Assembly (NCBI GenBank): GCA_039179965.1
Contig: JBCDEC010000023.1
Coordinates: 1-27,794 of the forward strand
Origin: Marinibacterium sp039179965
GTDB lineage: Bacteria > Pseudomonadota > Alphaproteobacteria > Rhodobacterales > Rhodobacteraceae
Direction of reading: 5' to 3'
Length of the DNA: 27,794 nucleotides
Positions 1-7,550 of the stretch are shown in pieces (the stretch's first letter is position 1; each line of letters starts with the position of its first letter). The translations under genes and the position numbers were made by a program. Under the pieces are notes generated by a model, which ran no database searches, was not told where the DNA came from, and was given only the letters and a program-made list of their open reading frames with translations.

Positions 1-543
1 CCGGGCATCATGGATGTCTATCGCGCCGGCGGCATCACAATCGCCAATGCGCCCGGGACCGGCATCGCCGACGACAAGGCGATCTATTCCTACATGCCGG
101 AAATCGTAGAGTTTTATACCGGTGAGCAGCCGATCCTGAAGAACGTTCCGACGTGGCGCTGTTCCGAGGCGGAGGCGCTGAAATACGTGCTGGAGCACCT
201 GCCCGAACTGGTGGTCAAAGAAGTCCACGGATCGGGTGGCTACGGCATGCTGGTCGGGCCGGCGGCCTCCAAGAAAGAGATCGCCACCTTCCGCGCCAAG
301 CTAGAAGCGAAACCGGCCAATTACATCGCCCAGCCGACGCTTTCGCTTTCGACCGTCCCGATCCTGTCCAAATCCGGGCTGGCACCGCGCCATGTGGATC
401 TGCGGCCCTTCGCGCTGGCTTCGCCCGGCGGTGTGGAGCTGATTCCCGGCGGTCTCACGCGTGTGGCGTTGAAGAAAGGCTCCCTTGTGGTGAACTCCAG
501 CCAGGGCGGCGGCACCAAAGACACTTGGGTGCTGGAGGACTAG
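1..543 (+). CDS. Circularly permuted ATP-grasp protein (type 2, DUF404/407-like), 3' part
   Basis: The reading frame is open from the first base and ends at TAG 541-543, so only the C-terminal 180 residues are present; the usual family length is roughly 470. Visible stretches include GTGIADDKAIYSYMPEIVEFY, the glycine-rich VVKEVHGSGGYGMLVGP, and PRHVDLRPFAL followed by GGLTRVA near the end. These are typical of the circularly permuted ATP-grasp family found beside alpha-E proteins, predicted to be a peptide ligase that activates a carboxylate with ATP. It is the upstream partner of the alpha-E, transglutaminase and Anbu genes that follow at very short spacing, so it is almost certainly in the same operon. 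The family assignment is from recognised motifs; the ligase role is family-level prediction, not shown experimentally for this protein. Confidence 0.85.
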   Translation, partial: PGIMDVYRAGGITIANAPGTGIADDKAIYSYMPEIVEFYTGEQPILKNVPTWRCSEAEALKYVLEHLPELVVKEVHGSGGYGMLVGPAASKKEIATFRAKLEAKPANYIAQPTLSLSTVPILSKSGLAPRHVDLRPFALASPGGVELIPGGLTRVALKKGSLVVNSSQGGGTKDTWVLED

Positions 544-547
544 GCCC

Positions 548-1489
548 ATGCTTGGCAAGACCGCAGGCGGTATATTCTGGATGCTCCGCTATATGGAGCG
601 CAGCGAAAACACGGCGCGCATGATCGACGCCGGGCTGCGGATCTCGCTCACGCGGTCCAGCGCGGCAGACAGTGAATGGTCGTCCATTCTGCAGGCAACC
701 GGCTTTGCCGCGCAGTATTTCTCGCAGCACGAGGTGATCGACGGTCAGAAGGTGATCAACTTTCTGCTGCGCGAGCGCGGCAATGACGGCTCGGTTTTGG
801 CCAATGTGGAACTCGCCCGCACCAACGCGCGCATGGTGCGCACGGCCCTGACCAAAGAGGTCTGGGAGGCGGTCAACGAATGCTGGATGACGCTCAAGAG
901 CCAGCTGGCCAAGCCGATCAAACAGCAGGACCTGCCTGAGATCCTGACCTCGATCCGGCAGCGCACGGCCTATGTCCGCGGCTCGTTGCACGGCACGATG
1001 GTGCGCAACGACATCTACGATTTCGCGCGGATGGGGACGTTTTTCGAACGCGCCGACAACGCGGCCCGCGTGCTGGATGTAAAGTATTACATCCTGCTGC
1101 CTTCGATCATGCATGTGGGCACCGTCAGCGACAATGTGCAGTGGGAAACGATCCTGCGCGCGACCTCCTCGGTGCGGGCCTATCAGAGCCTGCATGACGG
1201 CGAATTCGATCCCCGCAAGATCGCGCGGTTCCTGATCCTCGACCGGCGCCTGCCGCGCTCGCTGGCGTTTTGCTATCACAAGATGCAGGACAACCTGAAC
1301 TACCTCGCCAACGACTATGGCGAGCGCAAGGATTGCCACAAGCTGTGCGACCAGATCGTGCACAAGTTCGACAACTCCACGATCGACCAGATCTTTGAAT
1401 ATGGTCTGCACGAATTCGTCACCGAGTTCCTCGCGGAAAGCCATACGCTTGGACGTCAGATCGAACGTGACTACCGTTTTTACGAATAG
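548..1489 (+). CDS. Alpha-E domain-containing protein (DUF403)
   Basis: This 313-residue protein is mostly helical and opens with MLGKTAGGIFWMLRYMERSEN, the characteristic start of the alpha-E (DUF403) family. The start is supported by a GGAGG at 534-538, nine bases upstream and inside the end of the ATP-grasp gene; only four bases separate the two genes. Full length for the family, with no signal peptide or membrane segment. Alpha-E proteins are nearly always encoded beside a circularly permuted ATP-grasp and a transglutaminase-fold protein, and are predicted to help form or modify a peptide tag or short peptide. No catalytic residues have been assigned to the family, so its job here rests on context. 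The next gene starts five bases after this stop. Confidence 0.9.
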   Translation: MLGKTAGGIFWMLRYMERSENTARMIDAGLRISLTRSSAADSEWSSILQATGFAAQYFSQHEVIDGQKVINFLLRERGNDGSVLANVELARTNARMVRTALTKEVWEAVNECWMTLKSQLAKPIKQQDLPEILTSIRQRTAYVRGSLHGTMVRNDIYDFARMGTFFERADNAARVLDVKYYILLPSIMHVGTVSDNVQWETILRATSSVRAYQSLHDGEFDPRKIARFLILDRRLPRSLAFCYHKMQDNLNYLANDYGERKDCHKLCDQIVHKFDNSTIDQIFEYGLHEFVTEFLAESHTLGRQIERDYRFYE

Positions 1490-1494
1490 AGGCC

Positions 1495-2298
1495 ATGCAG
1501 CTGAAGATCTCTCACACCACCAGCTATCACTATGGCGCGCCTGTGCCATACGCCCTGCAGCAACTGCGGCTGCGGCCCAAAAGCCGCGTCGATCAGAATG
1601 TGATCTCCTGGGATGTGACCGTGGATGGCGGCAAACTCGAGGTGTCGTTCGAAGATGAACATGCCAACCGGGTCGATCTGGTCAGCTTCGAACCCGGGGC
1701 GGAAGACATTGTCATCACCTGCACTGGTGAGGTCGAGGTCACCGACAGCAACGGCGTTGTGGGCAAACACACCGGGTTCACACCGCTCTGGCTGTTTCAG
1801 CGCAAGACCAAGCTGACCGCGCCGGGTGCCAATCTGCGGGCCCTGATGGCGGACTTCGAAAAGCCGGAAAGCGAACTGGCGCTGTTGCACGCGCTGTCGG
1901 ATCACATCCTGTCCAAGGTGCCCTATTCCAAGGACCAGACCTCGTCGGCGCTGACATCGGAAGAGGCGCTGGTTGCGGGGCACGGCGTGTGCCAGGATCA
2001 CGCGCATATCTTCATATCCGCAGCCCGCCAATTGGGCCTGCCGGCGCGCTATGTCAGCGGATACCTGTTGATGGACTCGCAAGTGGAACAGGATGCCAGC
2101 CATGCCTGGGCCGAAGCCCATGTGCCGGGGCTGGGCTGGGTCGGCTTTGACGTCTCCAATGCCCAGTGCCCGGATGCGCGCTATGTCCGGGTGGCGACGG
2201 GGCTGGATTATGCCGAGGCCGCTCCGACTTCGGGCATGCGGTTCGGGGAGGGGCCGGAATCCATGCGGGTGACGCTGATCGTCGAGCAGCAGCAGTGA
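1495..2298 (+). CDS. Transglutaminase-like cysteine protease family protein
   Basis: This 267-residue protein has an N-terminal bacterial transglutaminase-like beta domain (opening MQLKISHTTSYHYGAPV) followed by a transglutaminase core. The papain-like triad is visible: Cys166 in GHGVCQDHAH, His203 in DASHAWAEAH and Asp219 in GWVGFDVSN. The family includes peptidases and amide-bond-forming enzymes; in this gene neighbourhood it is thought to cleave or transfer a peptide made by the ATP-grasp protein. It begins five bases after the alpha-E stop and precedes the Anbu gene by 78 bases, consistent with one transcript. No signal peptide is seen, so a cytoplasmic location is likely. Family and triad are seen directly; substrate is unknown. 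Confidence 0.9.
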   Translation: MQLKISHTTSYHYGAPVPYALQQLRLRPKSRVDQNVISWDVTVDGGKLEVSFEDEHANRVDLVSFEPGAEDIVITCTGEVEVTDSNGVVGKHTGFTPLWLFQRKTKLTAPGANLRALMADFEKPESELALLHALSDHILSKVPYSKDQTSSALTSEEALVAGHGVCQDHAHIFISAARQLGLPARYVSGYLLMDSQVEQDASHAWAEAHVPGLGWVGFDVSNAQCPDARYVRVATGLDYAEAAPTSGMRFGEGPESMRVTLIVEQQQ

Positions 2299-2376
2299 CC
2301 TTGCCGGGTTAAGCGTTTAGGAACCGAATGTGGGACAGACTGCGGCGCAAGCCAGTTCGTTGAGACGGGTGGGATC

Positions 2377-3111
2377 ATGACCTATTGTGTGGGAATGCGG
2401 CTGGACCGCGGGTTGGTCTTCATGTCCGACACCCGCACGAATGCGGGGCTCGACAATATCGCGACGGCCCGCAAGATGCACACCTGGGAAATCCCCGGCG
2501 ACCGGGTGATCACCTTGATGACCGCCGGCAATCTGGCCACCACGCAGTCGGTCGTCGGACTGCTGGACGAACGCACAAAGGCGCCGGAGGACCGGTCCCC
2601 CTCCATTCTGCAAAGCCCGTCCATGTTCCAGATCGCTCGCGAAATCGGACGCACCCTGAAAGAGGTGATCCAGTCCAATGCCGACAGCGGGGCAGAGGCT
2701 GCGGCGTTTGGCGCGACCATGATCCTGGGCGGGCAGATCAAAGGCAGCGAACCGCGTCTGTTCTTGATTTATCCGGAGGGAAATTTCATCGAGGCCTCCG
2801 CGGACAACCCGTTCTTTCAGATCGGCGAGACGAAATACGGCAAACCCATTCTGGTGCGCGCGTACGATCAGGCGGCAAGCTTTGAGAATGCCATCAAGCT
2901 GCTGCTGGTCAGTTTTGACTCCACGATCAAGTCAAACCTCTCCGTCGGGCTGCCAATCGACTTTGTCACCTATTCCGGGGGCTCCCTGCGGTTTGGCGAA
3001 CAGGGCCGGATTCTGGACAGCGATCCCTACTATCAAACGGTGTCCAACGGCTGGGGCGAAGCACTCAAGATGGCCTTTGCCGAACTTCCCGACTTCGCCT
3101 TTCACGACTGA
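2377..3111 (+). CDS. Anbu-type (ancestral beta-subunit) proteasome-like peptidase
   Basis: This 244-residue protein is a proteasome/HslV-fold Ntn-hydrolase. Its N-terminus, MTYCVGMRLDRGLVFMSD, places Thr directly after the initiator Met, so Met removal would expose a Thr1 nucleophile. Counting from that Thr, Asp17 (in FMSDTRT) and Lys32 (in ATARKMH) sit where the proteasome active site needs them. Length and the missing propeptide match Anbu (bacterial proteasome-related, BPH-like) proteins, known to form spiral or ring oligomers; substrates are unknown. It follows the ATP-grasp, alpha-E and transglutaminase genes, which is the usual Anbu neighbourhood. A purine-rich GGTGGGATC precedes the ATG. 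This is probably the last gene of the operon, because a copper-regulated promoter starts about 125 bases downstream. Confidence 0.93.
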   Translation: MTYCVGMRLDRGLVFMSDTRTNAGLDNIATARKMHTWEIPGDRVITLMTAGNLATTQSVVGLLDERTKAPEDRSPSILQSPSMFQIAREIGRTLKEVIQSNADSGAEAAAFGATMILGGQIKGSEPRLFLIYPEGNFIEASADNPFFQIGETKYGKPILVRAYDQAASFENAIKLLLVSFDSTIKSNLSVGLPIDFVTYSGGSLRFGEQGRILDSDPYYQTVSNGWGEALKMAFAELPDFAFHD

Positions 3112-3157
3112 TCTGCGCCATTGCATCGCAAGGCCCGGCGAGGATGCGATCCGCCGC

Positions 3158-3180
3158 CGCGCGCCGCGCGTGCCCTTTTT
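3158..3180 (+). terminator. Possible weak terminator after the Anbu operon
   Basis: A five-base-pair GC stem (CGCGC 3158-3162 with GCGCG 3166-3170, three-base loop) is followed after five bases by a run of five T (3176-3180). It lies between the Anbu stop and the copA promoter, where a terminator would be expected. The stem is short and the region is GC-rich, so this is tentative. Confidence 0.35.
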
Positions 3181-3236
3181 GCGCCACGCGGACGCCTTGG
3201 CAAGGGACAAAACCCACGCCAATTTCAGCGCATCCC

Positions 3237-3267
3237 TTGACCTTCCAGTAACTGGAACCCTTATCTG
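3237..3267 (+). promoter_or_regulatory. CueR operator-promoter of copA
   Basis: TTGACC (3237-3242) is a good -35 element. It is followed by the perfect dyad TTCCAG-TAA-CTGGAA (3243-3257) and a -10-like TATCTG (3262-3267), giving a 19-base spacer. The over-long spacer filled by a dyad is the hallmark of MerR-family promoters, and the sequence closely resembles known CueR sites at copA promoters (CCTTCC...CTGGAA). The regulator that should bind it is encoded downstream at 5748-6146. The expected transcription start, about seven bases after the -10, falls on or next to the copA ATG at 3274. Confidence 0.88.
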
Positions 3268-3273
3268 CACGAC

Positions 3274-5751
3274 ATGGCTGAAACCGATCCATATCTGCAC
3301 GTCAAACTCGACAACATGACCTGTGCCGGCTGTGCCGCACATGCCGAGACGGCTATGGCCGCCGTACCAGGCATCGGGGCGGTGAAGGTCAATCTGGCCA
3401 ATCACAGTGCCGGGTTTCGCCTCGGCTCAGCCGAATGGCCCGCGATTCAGGCCGCAATGGATCAGGCCGGGTACCCGGTCGCCCAGGATCGCCTGGCGCT
3501 GGAACTCGATCACCTGACCTGCGCTTCCTGCGCCGCGCGGGCGCAAGCCGCCCTGACCGCTGTTCCCGGGGTTCTGGCCGCAGAGGTCAATTATGCGACC
3601 CGCACGGCCCTGGTGCGGTATCTCGCGGGCGCCACCGATCCCCAGCAGCTCTGCGCAGCCGCCGCAGCCGCCGGTTATCCGGCCAGCCCAAAGACCGAAG
3701 ACAGGCCGCACCCGGCCAGAGATGAGGTTGCCATCGCCCGGCAAACCGCGGCAACGGCTGCTTTGCTGACCGCGCCGGTCTTCCTGATCGAGATGTCGGG
3801 GCATCTGATCCCGGCCATCCACCACTGGGTGGCGCGCAGCATCGGGACAGAGACGTCCTGGGCCCTGCAGGCCGGACTGGCAACGCTGGTTCTGGCCGGT
3901 CCGGGACGCGTGTTCTTTCGCCAGGGCATCCCGCGTCTGCTCAAGGGCGCGCCGGACATGAACGCGCTGGTTGCGCTGGGCGCTGGCGCGGCCTGGCTCT
4001 TTTCCATGGTCGCGCTGATGGCGCCCGGGTTACTGCCCGACGGCACCCGCGCGGTCTATTTCGAAGCCGCGGCGGTCATCGTGACGCTGATCCTGACCGG
4101 TCGGTGGCTTGAGGCGCGCGCACGCGGCCATACCGGCGACGCGATCCGCCGCCTTGTCGCGCTGCGCCCCGACACGGCTTTGGTGGACACAGAGGATGGG
4201 CCCAAGGAACGCCCTGTTGCGCAGTTGCGCCCGAATGATGTGCTGGTCGTCCCGGCCGGTCGAAGCCTTGCGGCCGACGGCGTCGTGCTCTCGGGGGAGA
4301 GCTACATCGACGAGGCAATGATTTCTGGCGAACCGGTGCCCGTGCGGCGTGGCCCCGGCGACCCGGTGGTGGGCGGCACGGTGAATGGCAGCGGCGCACT
4401 GCGCGTGCGGGTGACCGCTGTGGGAACCGAAACCGTTCTGGCGCGGATCGTTGCGATGGTCGAAGACGCCCAGGGCGCCCGTCTGCCCATCCAGGCGCTG
4501 GCGGACCGGGTGGTGCAATGGTTCGTGCCGGCGGTGCTTTGCATTGCCCTGATCACCTTCCTGACGTGGGTGATGGTCGGACCCGTGCCGGTTCTGTCCT
4601 ACGCGCTGGTGGCGGCTATTTCGGTGCTGATCATCGCCTGCCCCTGTGCCATGGGGCTGGCAACGCCGACCTCCATTATGGTGGGCACCGGGCGCGCGGC
4701 GGACCTCGGCGTGCTCTTCCGCAGGGGCGCGGCTCTGGAGAGCCTGGCCGGCATCCGCGCCATTGCCTTTGACAAGACCGGCACCCTGACCGAGGGGCGT
4801 CCGGCGCTGACCACTCTGGCCCCGCGCCCGGGCTGGGCAGAGACGGATATTCTTCGTCTCGCGGCGGCGGTCGAACAGATCTCCGATCACCCTATTGCCC
4901 GGGCGATCGTGGAGGCCGCCTCCGCCCGTGGTGTCGATCTGCCGCCGGTCGAGACGGCGGAGGCGATCCCGGGCTACGGATTGTCCGCGTGGGTCGACGG
5001 GCACAATGTTCTGATCGGCGCACCGCGTTTGATGACCCGCGAGGGGCTGGATTTGCCCGACGCGGAAAGACCCACTGCCGAAACCCCGGTGTGGCTGGCG
5101 GTGGACGGTGACATCGCCGGGTATCTGGCGGTGACCGACCCGGTCAAGGCGGACGCGGCCGAGGCGATTGCGGCGCTGCGCAAAGATGGCCTGGAGGTCG
5201 CCATGATCACCGGCGATGCGCGCGGCCCGGCCGAGGCCGTTGCCCGCAGTCTGGGCATCTCGCATGTCGAAGCCGAGGTTCTCCCCGGTGGCAAACAGGA
5301 CGCGGTGCGCCGTCTGCGGGACCGGTTTGGGCCGGTGGCCTTTGCCGGCGATGGGATCAACGACGCGCCGGCTCTGGCCGAGGCCGATGTCGGGCTCGCC
5401 ATGGGCACCGGGACGGATATCGCGGTCGAGGCTGCGGATGTGGTGATGATCTCCGGCGCGGTGGCAGGGGCGGTGAATGCCCATCACGTTGCGGTCAGGA
5501 CGCTGAGCAACATCCGCCAGAACCTCTTCTGGGCCTTCGCCTACAACACCGCGCTGATCCCGGTGGCGGCGGGTGTGCTCTACCCGGTGACCGGTATGCT
5601 GCTGTCCCCCATGCTGGCCGCGGGCGCCATGGCCCTGTCGTCCGTCTTTGTGATCACAAATGCCCTGCGGCTGCGCCGGATCACCCCAAGCCTGCGCGAC
5701 ACCCCCGCCGCGCCCGCCACGGCGACAGCCGGCCAGACGGTGACCCCATGA
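3274..5751 (+). CDS. copA: Copper-exporting P1B-type ATPase CopA
   Basis: This 825-residue inner-membrane ATPase exports Cu(I) from the cytoplasm. Domains in order: two N-terminal heavy-metal-associated domains with CxxC at residues 17-20 (MTCAGC) and 83-86 (LTCASC); hydrophobic helices from about residue 155; an actuator region with the SGEPVPV loop; the metal-site CPC motif at 456-458; the phosphorylation motif DKTGT starting at Asp500; the nucleotide-binding HP dipeptide in SDHPIARAI; and GDGINDAP at about 692-699, followed by the last helices. The CPC motif plus CxxC domains indicate monovalent Cu/Ag rather than Zn/Cd. The start is fixed by HMA domain 1 and by the promoter immediately upstream; no ribosome-binding site precedes it. 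The stop overlaps the cueR start (ATGA). Confidence 0.96.
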   Translation: MAETDPYLHVKLDNMTCAGCAAHAETAMAAVPGIGAVKVNLANHSAGFRLGSAEWPAIQAAMDQAGYPVAQDRLALELDHLTCASCAARAQAALTAVPGVLAAEVNYATRTALVRYLAGATDPQQLCAAAAAAGYPASPKTEDRPHPARDEVAIARQTAATAALLTAPVFLIEMSGHLIPAIHHWVARSIGTETSWALQAGLATLVLAGPGRVFFRQGIPRLLKGAPDMNALVALGAGAAWLFSMVALMAPGLLPDGTRAVYFEAAAVIVTLILTGRWLEARARGHTGDAIRRLVALRPDTALVDTEDGPKERPVAQLRPNDVLVVPAGRSLAADGVVLSGESYIDEAMISGEPVPVRRGPGDPVVGGTVNGSGALRVRVTAVGTETVLARIVAMVEDAQGARLPIQALADRVVQWFVPAVLCIALITFLTWVMVGPVPVLSYALVAAISVLIIACPCAMGLATPTSIMVGTGRAADLGVLFRRGAALESLAGIRAIAFDKTGTLTEGRPALTTLAPRPGWAETDILRLAAAVEQISDHPIARAIVEAASARGVDLPPVETAEAIPGYGLSAWVDGHNVLIGAPRLMTREGLDLPDAERPTAETPVWLAVDGDIAGYLAVTDPVKADAAEAIAALRKDGLEVAMITGDARGPAEAVARSLGISHVEAEVLPGGKQDAVRRLRDRFGPVAFAGDGINDAPALAEADVGLAMGTGTDIAVEAADVVMISGAVAGAVNAHHVAVRTLSNIRQNLFWAFAYNTALIPVAAGVLYPVTGMLLSPMLAAGAMALSSVFVITNALRLRRITPSLRDTPAAPATATAGQTVTP

Positions 5752-6146
5752 ACATCGGCGCAGCTTCAAAGCGCACTGGTCTGCCGTCCAAGACCATCCG
5801 CTACTACGAGGACATCGGATTGATCCGCCCGGCCCGCGACGCCAATGGCTACAGGGATTTCTCGGACACCGACGTGCATAAGCTTGCCTTCCTCGGCCGG
5901 GCCCGGCGGTTTGACTTCTCCATCGAAGACTGCCGCTCCCTGCTGGCGCTCTACGAGGATCAGTCCCGCGCCTCGGGTGACGTCAAGGACATCGCGCTGG
6001 ATCATCTGGCCCGCATCGATGCGCGACTGAGCGAATTGCAGGAAATGCGCCGCACGCTCTCGGCTCTGGTGGACAGCTGCGCCGGAGACGGCCGCCCCGA
6101 TTGCCCGATCCTGCAGGACCTGGCCCACGCACCCGAGGCGGACTAG
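5748..6146 (+). CDS. cueR: Cu(I)-responsive MerR-family regulator CueR
   Basis: This 132-residue protein has an N-terminal winged helix (MNIGAASKRTGLPSKTIRYY) typical of MerR proteins, a long dimerisation helix, and a C-terminal metal loop with Cys111 and Cys119 in CAGDGRPDC (C-x7-C). This is the spacing of the Cu(I)-binding cysteines of CueR. Ser76 in ASGDVK corresponds to the serine marking sensors of monovalent ions. It probably binds the dyad at 3243-3257 and activates copA, and therefore its own transcription, when Cu(I), Ag(I) or Au(I) is present. Its ATG overlaps the copA stop, implying translational coupling. Its TAG stop lies on a CTAG shared with the stop of the convergent gene on the other strand. 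Confidence 0.94.
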   Translation: MNIGAASKRTGLPSKTIRYYEDIGLIRPARDANGYRDFSDTDVHKLAFLGRARRFDFSIEDCRSLLALYEDQSRASGDVKDIALDHLARIDARLSELQEMRRTLSALVDSCAGDGRPDCPILQDLAHAPEAD

Positions 6147-6883
6147 GGCTCAGACAGGGTCAAAGGGGATGTGATCACATCGCCGTCAAAGCCCGCGTGG
6201 TGGCGCGACCATCCATCGCCCAGGTGTTCCAGCACACAGTGGCCTTCGCGAAACGGATTGGTGCAGAGATCGGCGATCCCGCGCGCGCCGTCCCAGTGGC
6301 CAAAGACGTACTCCGTCTCGAAATGGGCCGGCAGCTCGTCCGGGATCACACCGGCCTCCAACGCCGCGACCAAAGGCGCCGTCGCGGGCGCGTCCGGGTG
6401 ACCGAGGCCCAGGAGGAACATGCGCTCCGAGCGCACCAGAATGCCCGAGAGCCTGTCACAGGTGGCCCGAACCGCCGTCAGGGGCGGGGTTGGCTCACGC
6501 AGCCACACCTCGCGGTAGTCGCCGTGCACGCCGTCTTCGATCAGATCCGCGCCATCAAACCACATCTGTCCGGCATCCACGTCGTCCGGTTGCCCGTGCC
6601 AGTTGATTTCGCGGGCCCAGGTACACACGCCGTCAATGACCGAGGTTGTTCCGGCAAAGCCCTCCGCCTGCATCAGGCGCAGCATCGTCGCCGCATCCAG
6701 ATCCGCCAGAGTCCGCGCACCCGTCGGCAGCCCCCGGTCCAGAGGTATTCTGAGATCCGCATAGAGCGCCCCGGACTGGGCCCAATAGACCCGGGTGGTG
6801 TGGTCCTCAAAGGTCGGCGCCTGTGTGGGCGCCTTGATCCAGGCCCGTTTCCAAAGCCCCTGCAGGTCGTCTTGCGTGGTCAC
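6143..6883 (-). CDS. Conserved-looking protein of unknown function, coupled to the isochorismatase-type hydrolase
   Basis: I do not recognise this 246-residue protein with confidence. It has no signal peptide or membrane helix, is rich in Trp and aromatics (LQGLWKRAWIK, RVYWAQSGALYADLRIP, CTWAREINWHG, YREVWLREP), and alternates short polar and hydrophobic stretches. That suggests a mostly beta, possibly barrel-like (lipocalin-type) fold, which is only an inference. I chose the GTG at 6883 because it overlaps the upstream TGA as GTGA, giving tight coupling; an ATG at 6943 would add 20 residues and overlap the upstream gene by 64 bases. It is the last gene of the minus-strand transporter operon, so it may bind or act on the transported compound or its product. 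Its TAG shares CTAG with the convergent cueR stop. Confidence 0.7.
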   Translation of the reverse strand: MTTQDDLQGLWKRAWIKAPTQAPTFEDHTTRVYWAQSGALYADLRIPLDRGLPTGARTLADLDAATMLRLMQAEGFAGTTSVIDGVCTWAREINWHGQPDDVDAGQMWFDGADLIEDGVHGDYREVWLREPTPPLTAVRATCDRLSGILVRSERMFLLGLGHPDAPATAPLVAALEAGVIPDELPAHFETEYVFGHWDGARGIADLCTNPFREGHCVLEHLGDGWSRHHAGFDGDVITSPLTLSEP

Positions 6884-7539
6884 GCGGCCGAAGAGGCCGT
6901 CGATGGGCTCGCCGATGCAACCTTGTTCCGGGCTTCGCCCCATGCGGCGATCTCGGCGCAGATCTCATCGGACATCAGCACCGCGCCTTCCTGCAGATAC
7001 TCCATGGCATTCAGAGACGCTTCATGCGCCGCCGGAGACGTGCCGCCCACGCAATCGCGCACCACGCGCATGTAGTAGTCATGCTGGTGCCCGTCGGCGA
7101 AGGTGTAGTGCACGCAGACATCCGTCATCGCCCCAACCAGAATCAGCGTCTGTGCCTTTAACCCCTTGAGCAGGATCTCCAGTTCGGTTCCGAAGAAACA
7201 GGAATAGCGACGCTTGTGGATAAAGTAATCCGTGGGCCGCATGTCCATTTCTTCGGCCGCCACCGGTGTGCCGGGGGCGCCATCCAGGCAATGGACATCC
7301 TCGGACCCGTCCAATTCGCGTCCGTAGTCAATCATGTCGCGCCGGTGGATCTCCTGGAAAAAGATCACCGGGACACCCGCATCATGGGCGGCATCCACCA
7401 CGTTGCGCGCCCGCGACTGGTTTTCACGGAAGCCGGGCATCGAGGGTATGCCGCTGTCTGCGCGGTCCAGAAACGCGCCTTTCTGGATATCGACCACAAT
7501 CAGCACGGGCTGACCGACGAGGGTGGGCTGTCTGGCCAT
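6880..7539 (-). CDS. Isochorismatase-family cysteine hydrolase
   Basis: This 219-residue alpha/beta hydrolase of the isochorismatase-like (cysteine hydrolase) family shows the expected triad: Asp17 in VVDIQKG, Lys109 in FIHKRRYS, and Cys142 in GAMTDVCVHYT. Members hydrolyse amide, carbamoyl or ureido bonds (N-carbamoyl amino acids, nicotinamide, ureidoacrylate, biuret) or the isochorismate vinyl ether. The exact substrate cannot be read from sequence. The start at 7539 is favoured over an in-frame ATG at 7599 because AAAGGAGAG lies just upstream of it and because the 7599 start would run well into the permease gene. It begins 11 bases after the permease stop and shares GTGA with the following gene, so it belongs to the transporter operon. 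It probably degrades the imported compound in the cytoplasm. Confidence 0.88.
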   Translation of the reverse strand: MARQPTLVGQPVLIVVDIQKGAFLDRADSGIPSMPGFRENQSRARNVVDAAHDAGVPVIFFQEIHRRDMIDYGRELDGSEDVHCLDGAPGTPVAAEEMDMRPTDYFIHKRRYSCFFGTELEILLKGLKAQTLILVGAMTDVCVHYTFADGHQHDYYMRVVRDCVGGTSPAAHEASLNAMEYLQEGAVLMSDEICAEIAAWGEARNKVASASPSTASSAA

Positions 7540-7550
7540 AAGGCTCTCCT

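Noticed and set aside
3121..3157. Dyad ATCGCA...TGCGAT after the Anbu gene as terminator or operator
   Set aside because: Only six base pairs with a long GC-rich loop and no T run; it is indistinguishable from chance in this composition.
4030..5769. 579-codon open frame antisense to copA
   Set aside because: It mirrors the GC-rich third positions of copA and encodes a low-complexity His/Arg/Gly-rich product with no domain. CopA on the plus strand has every expected motif.
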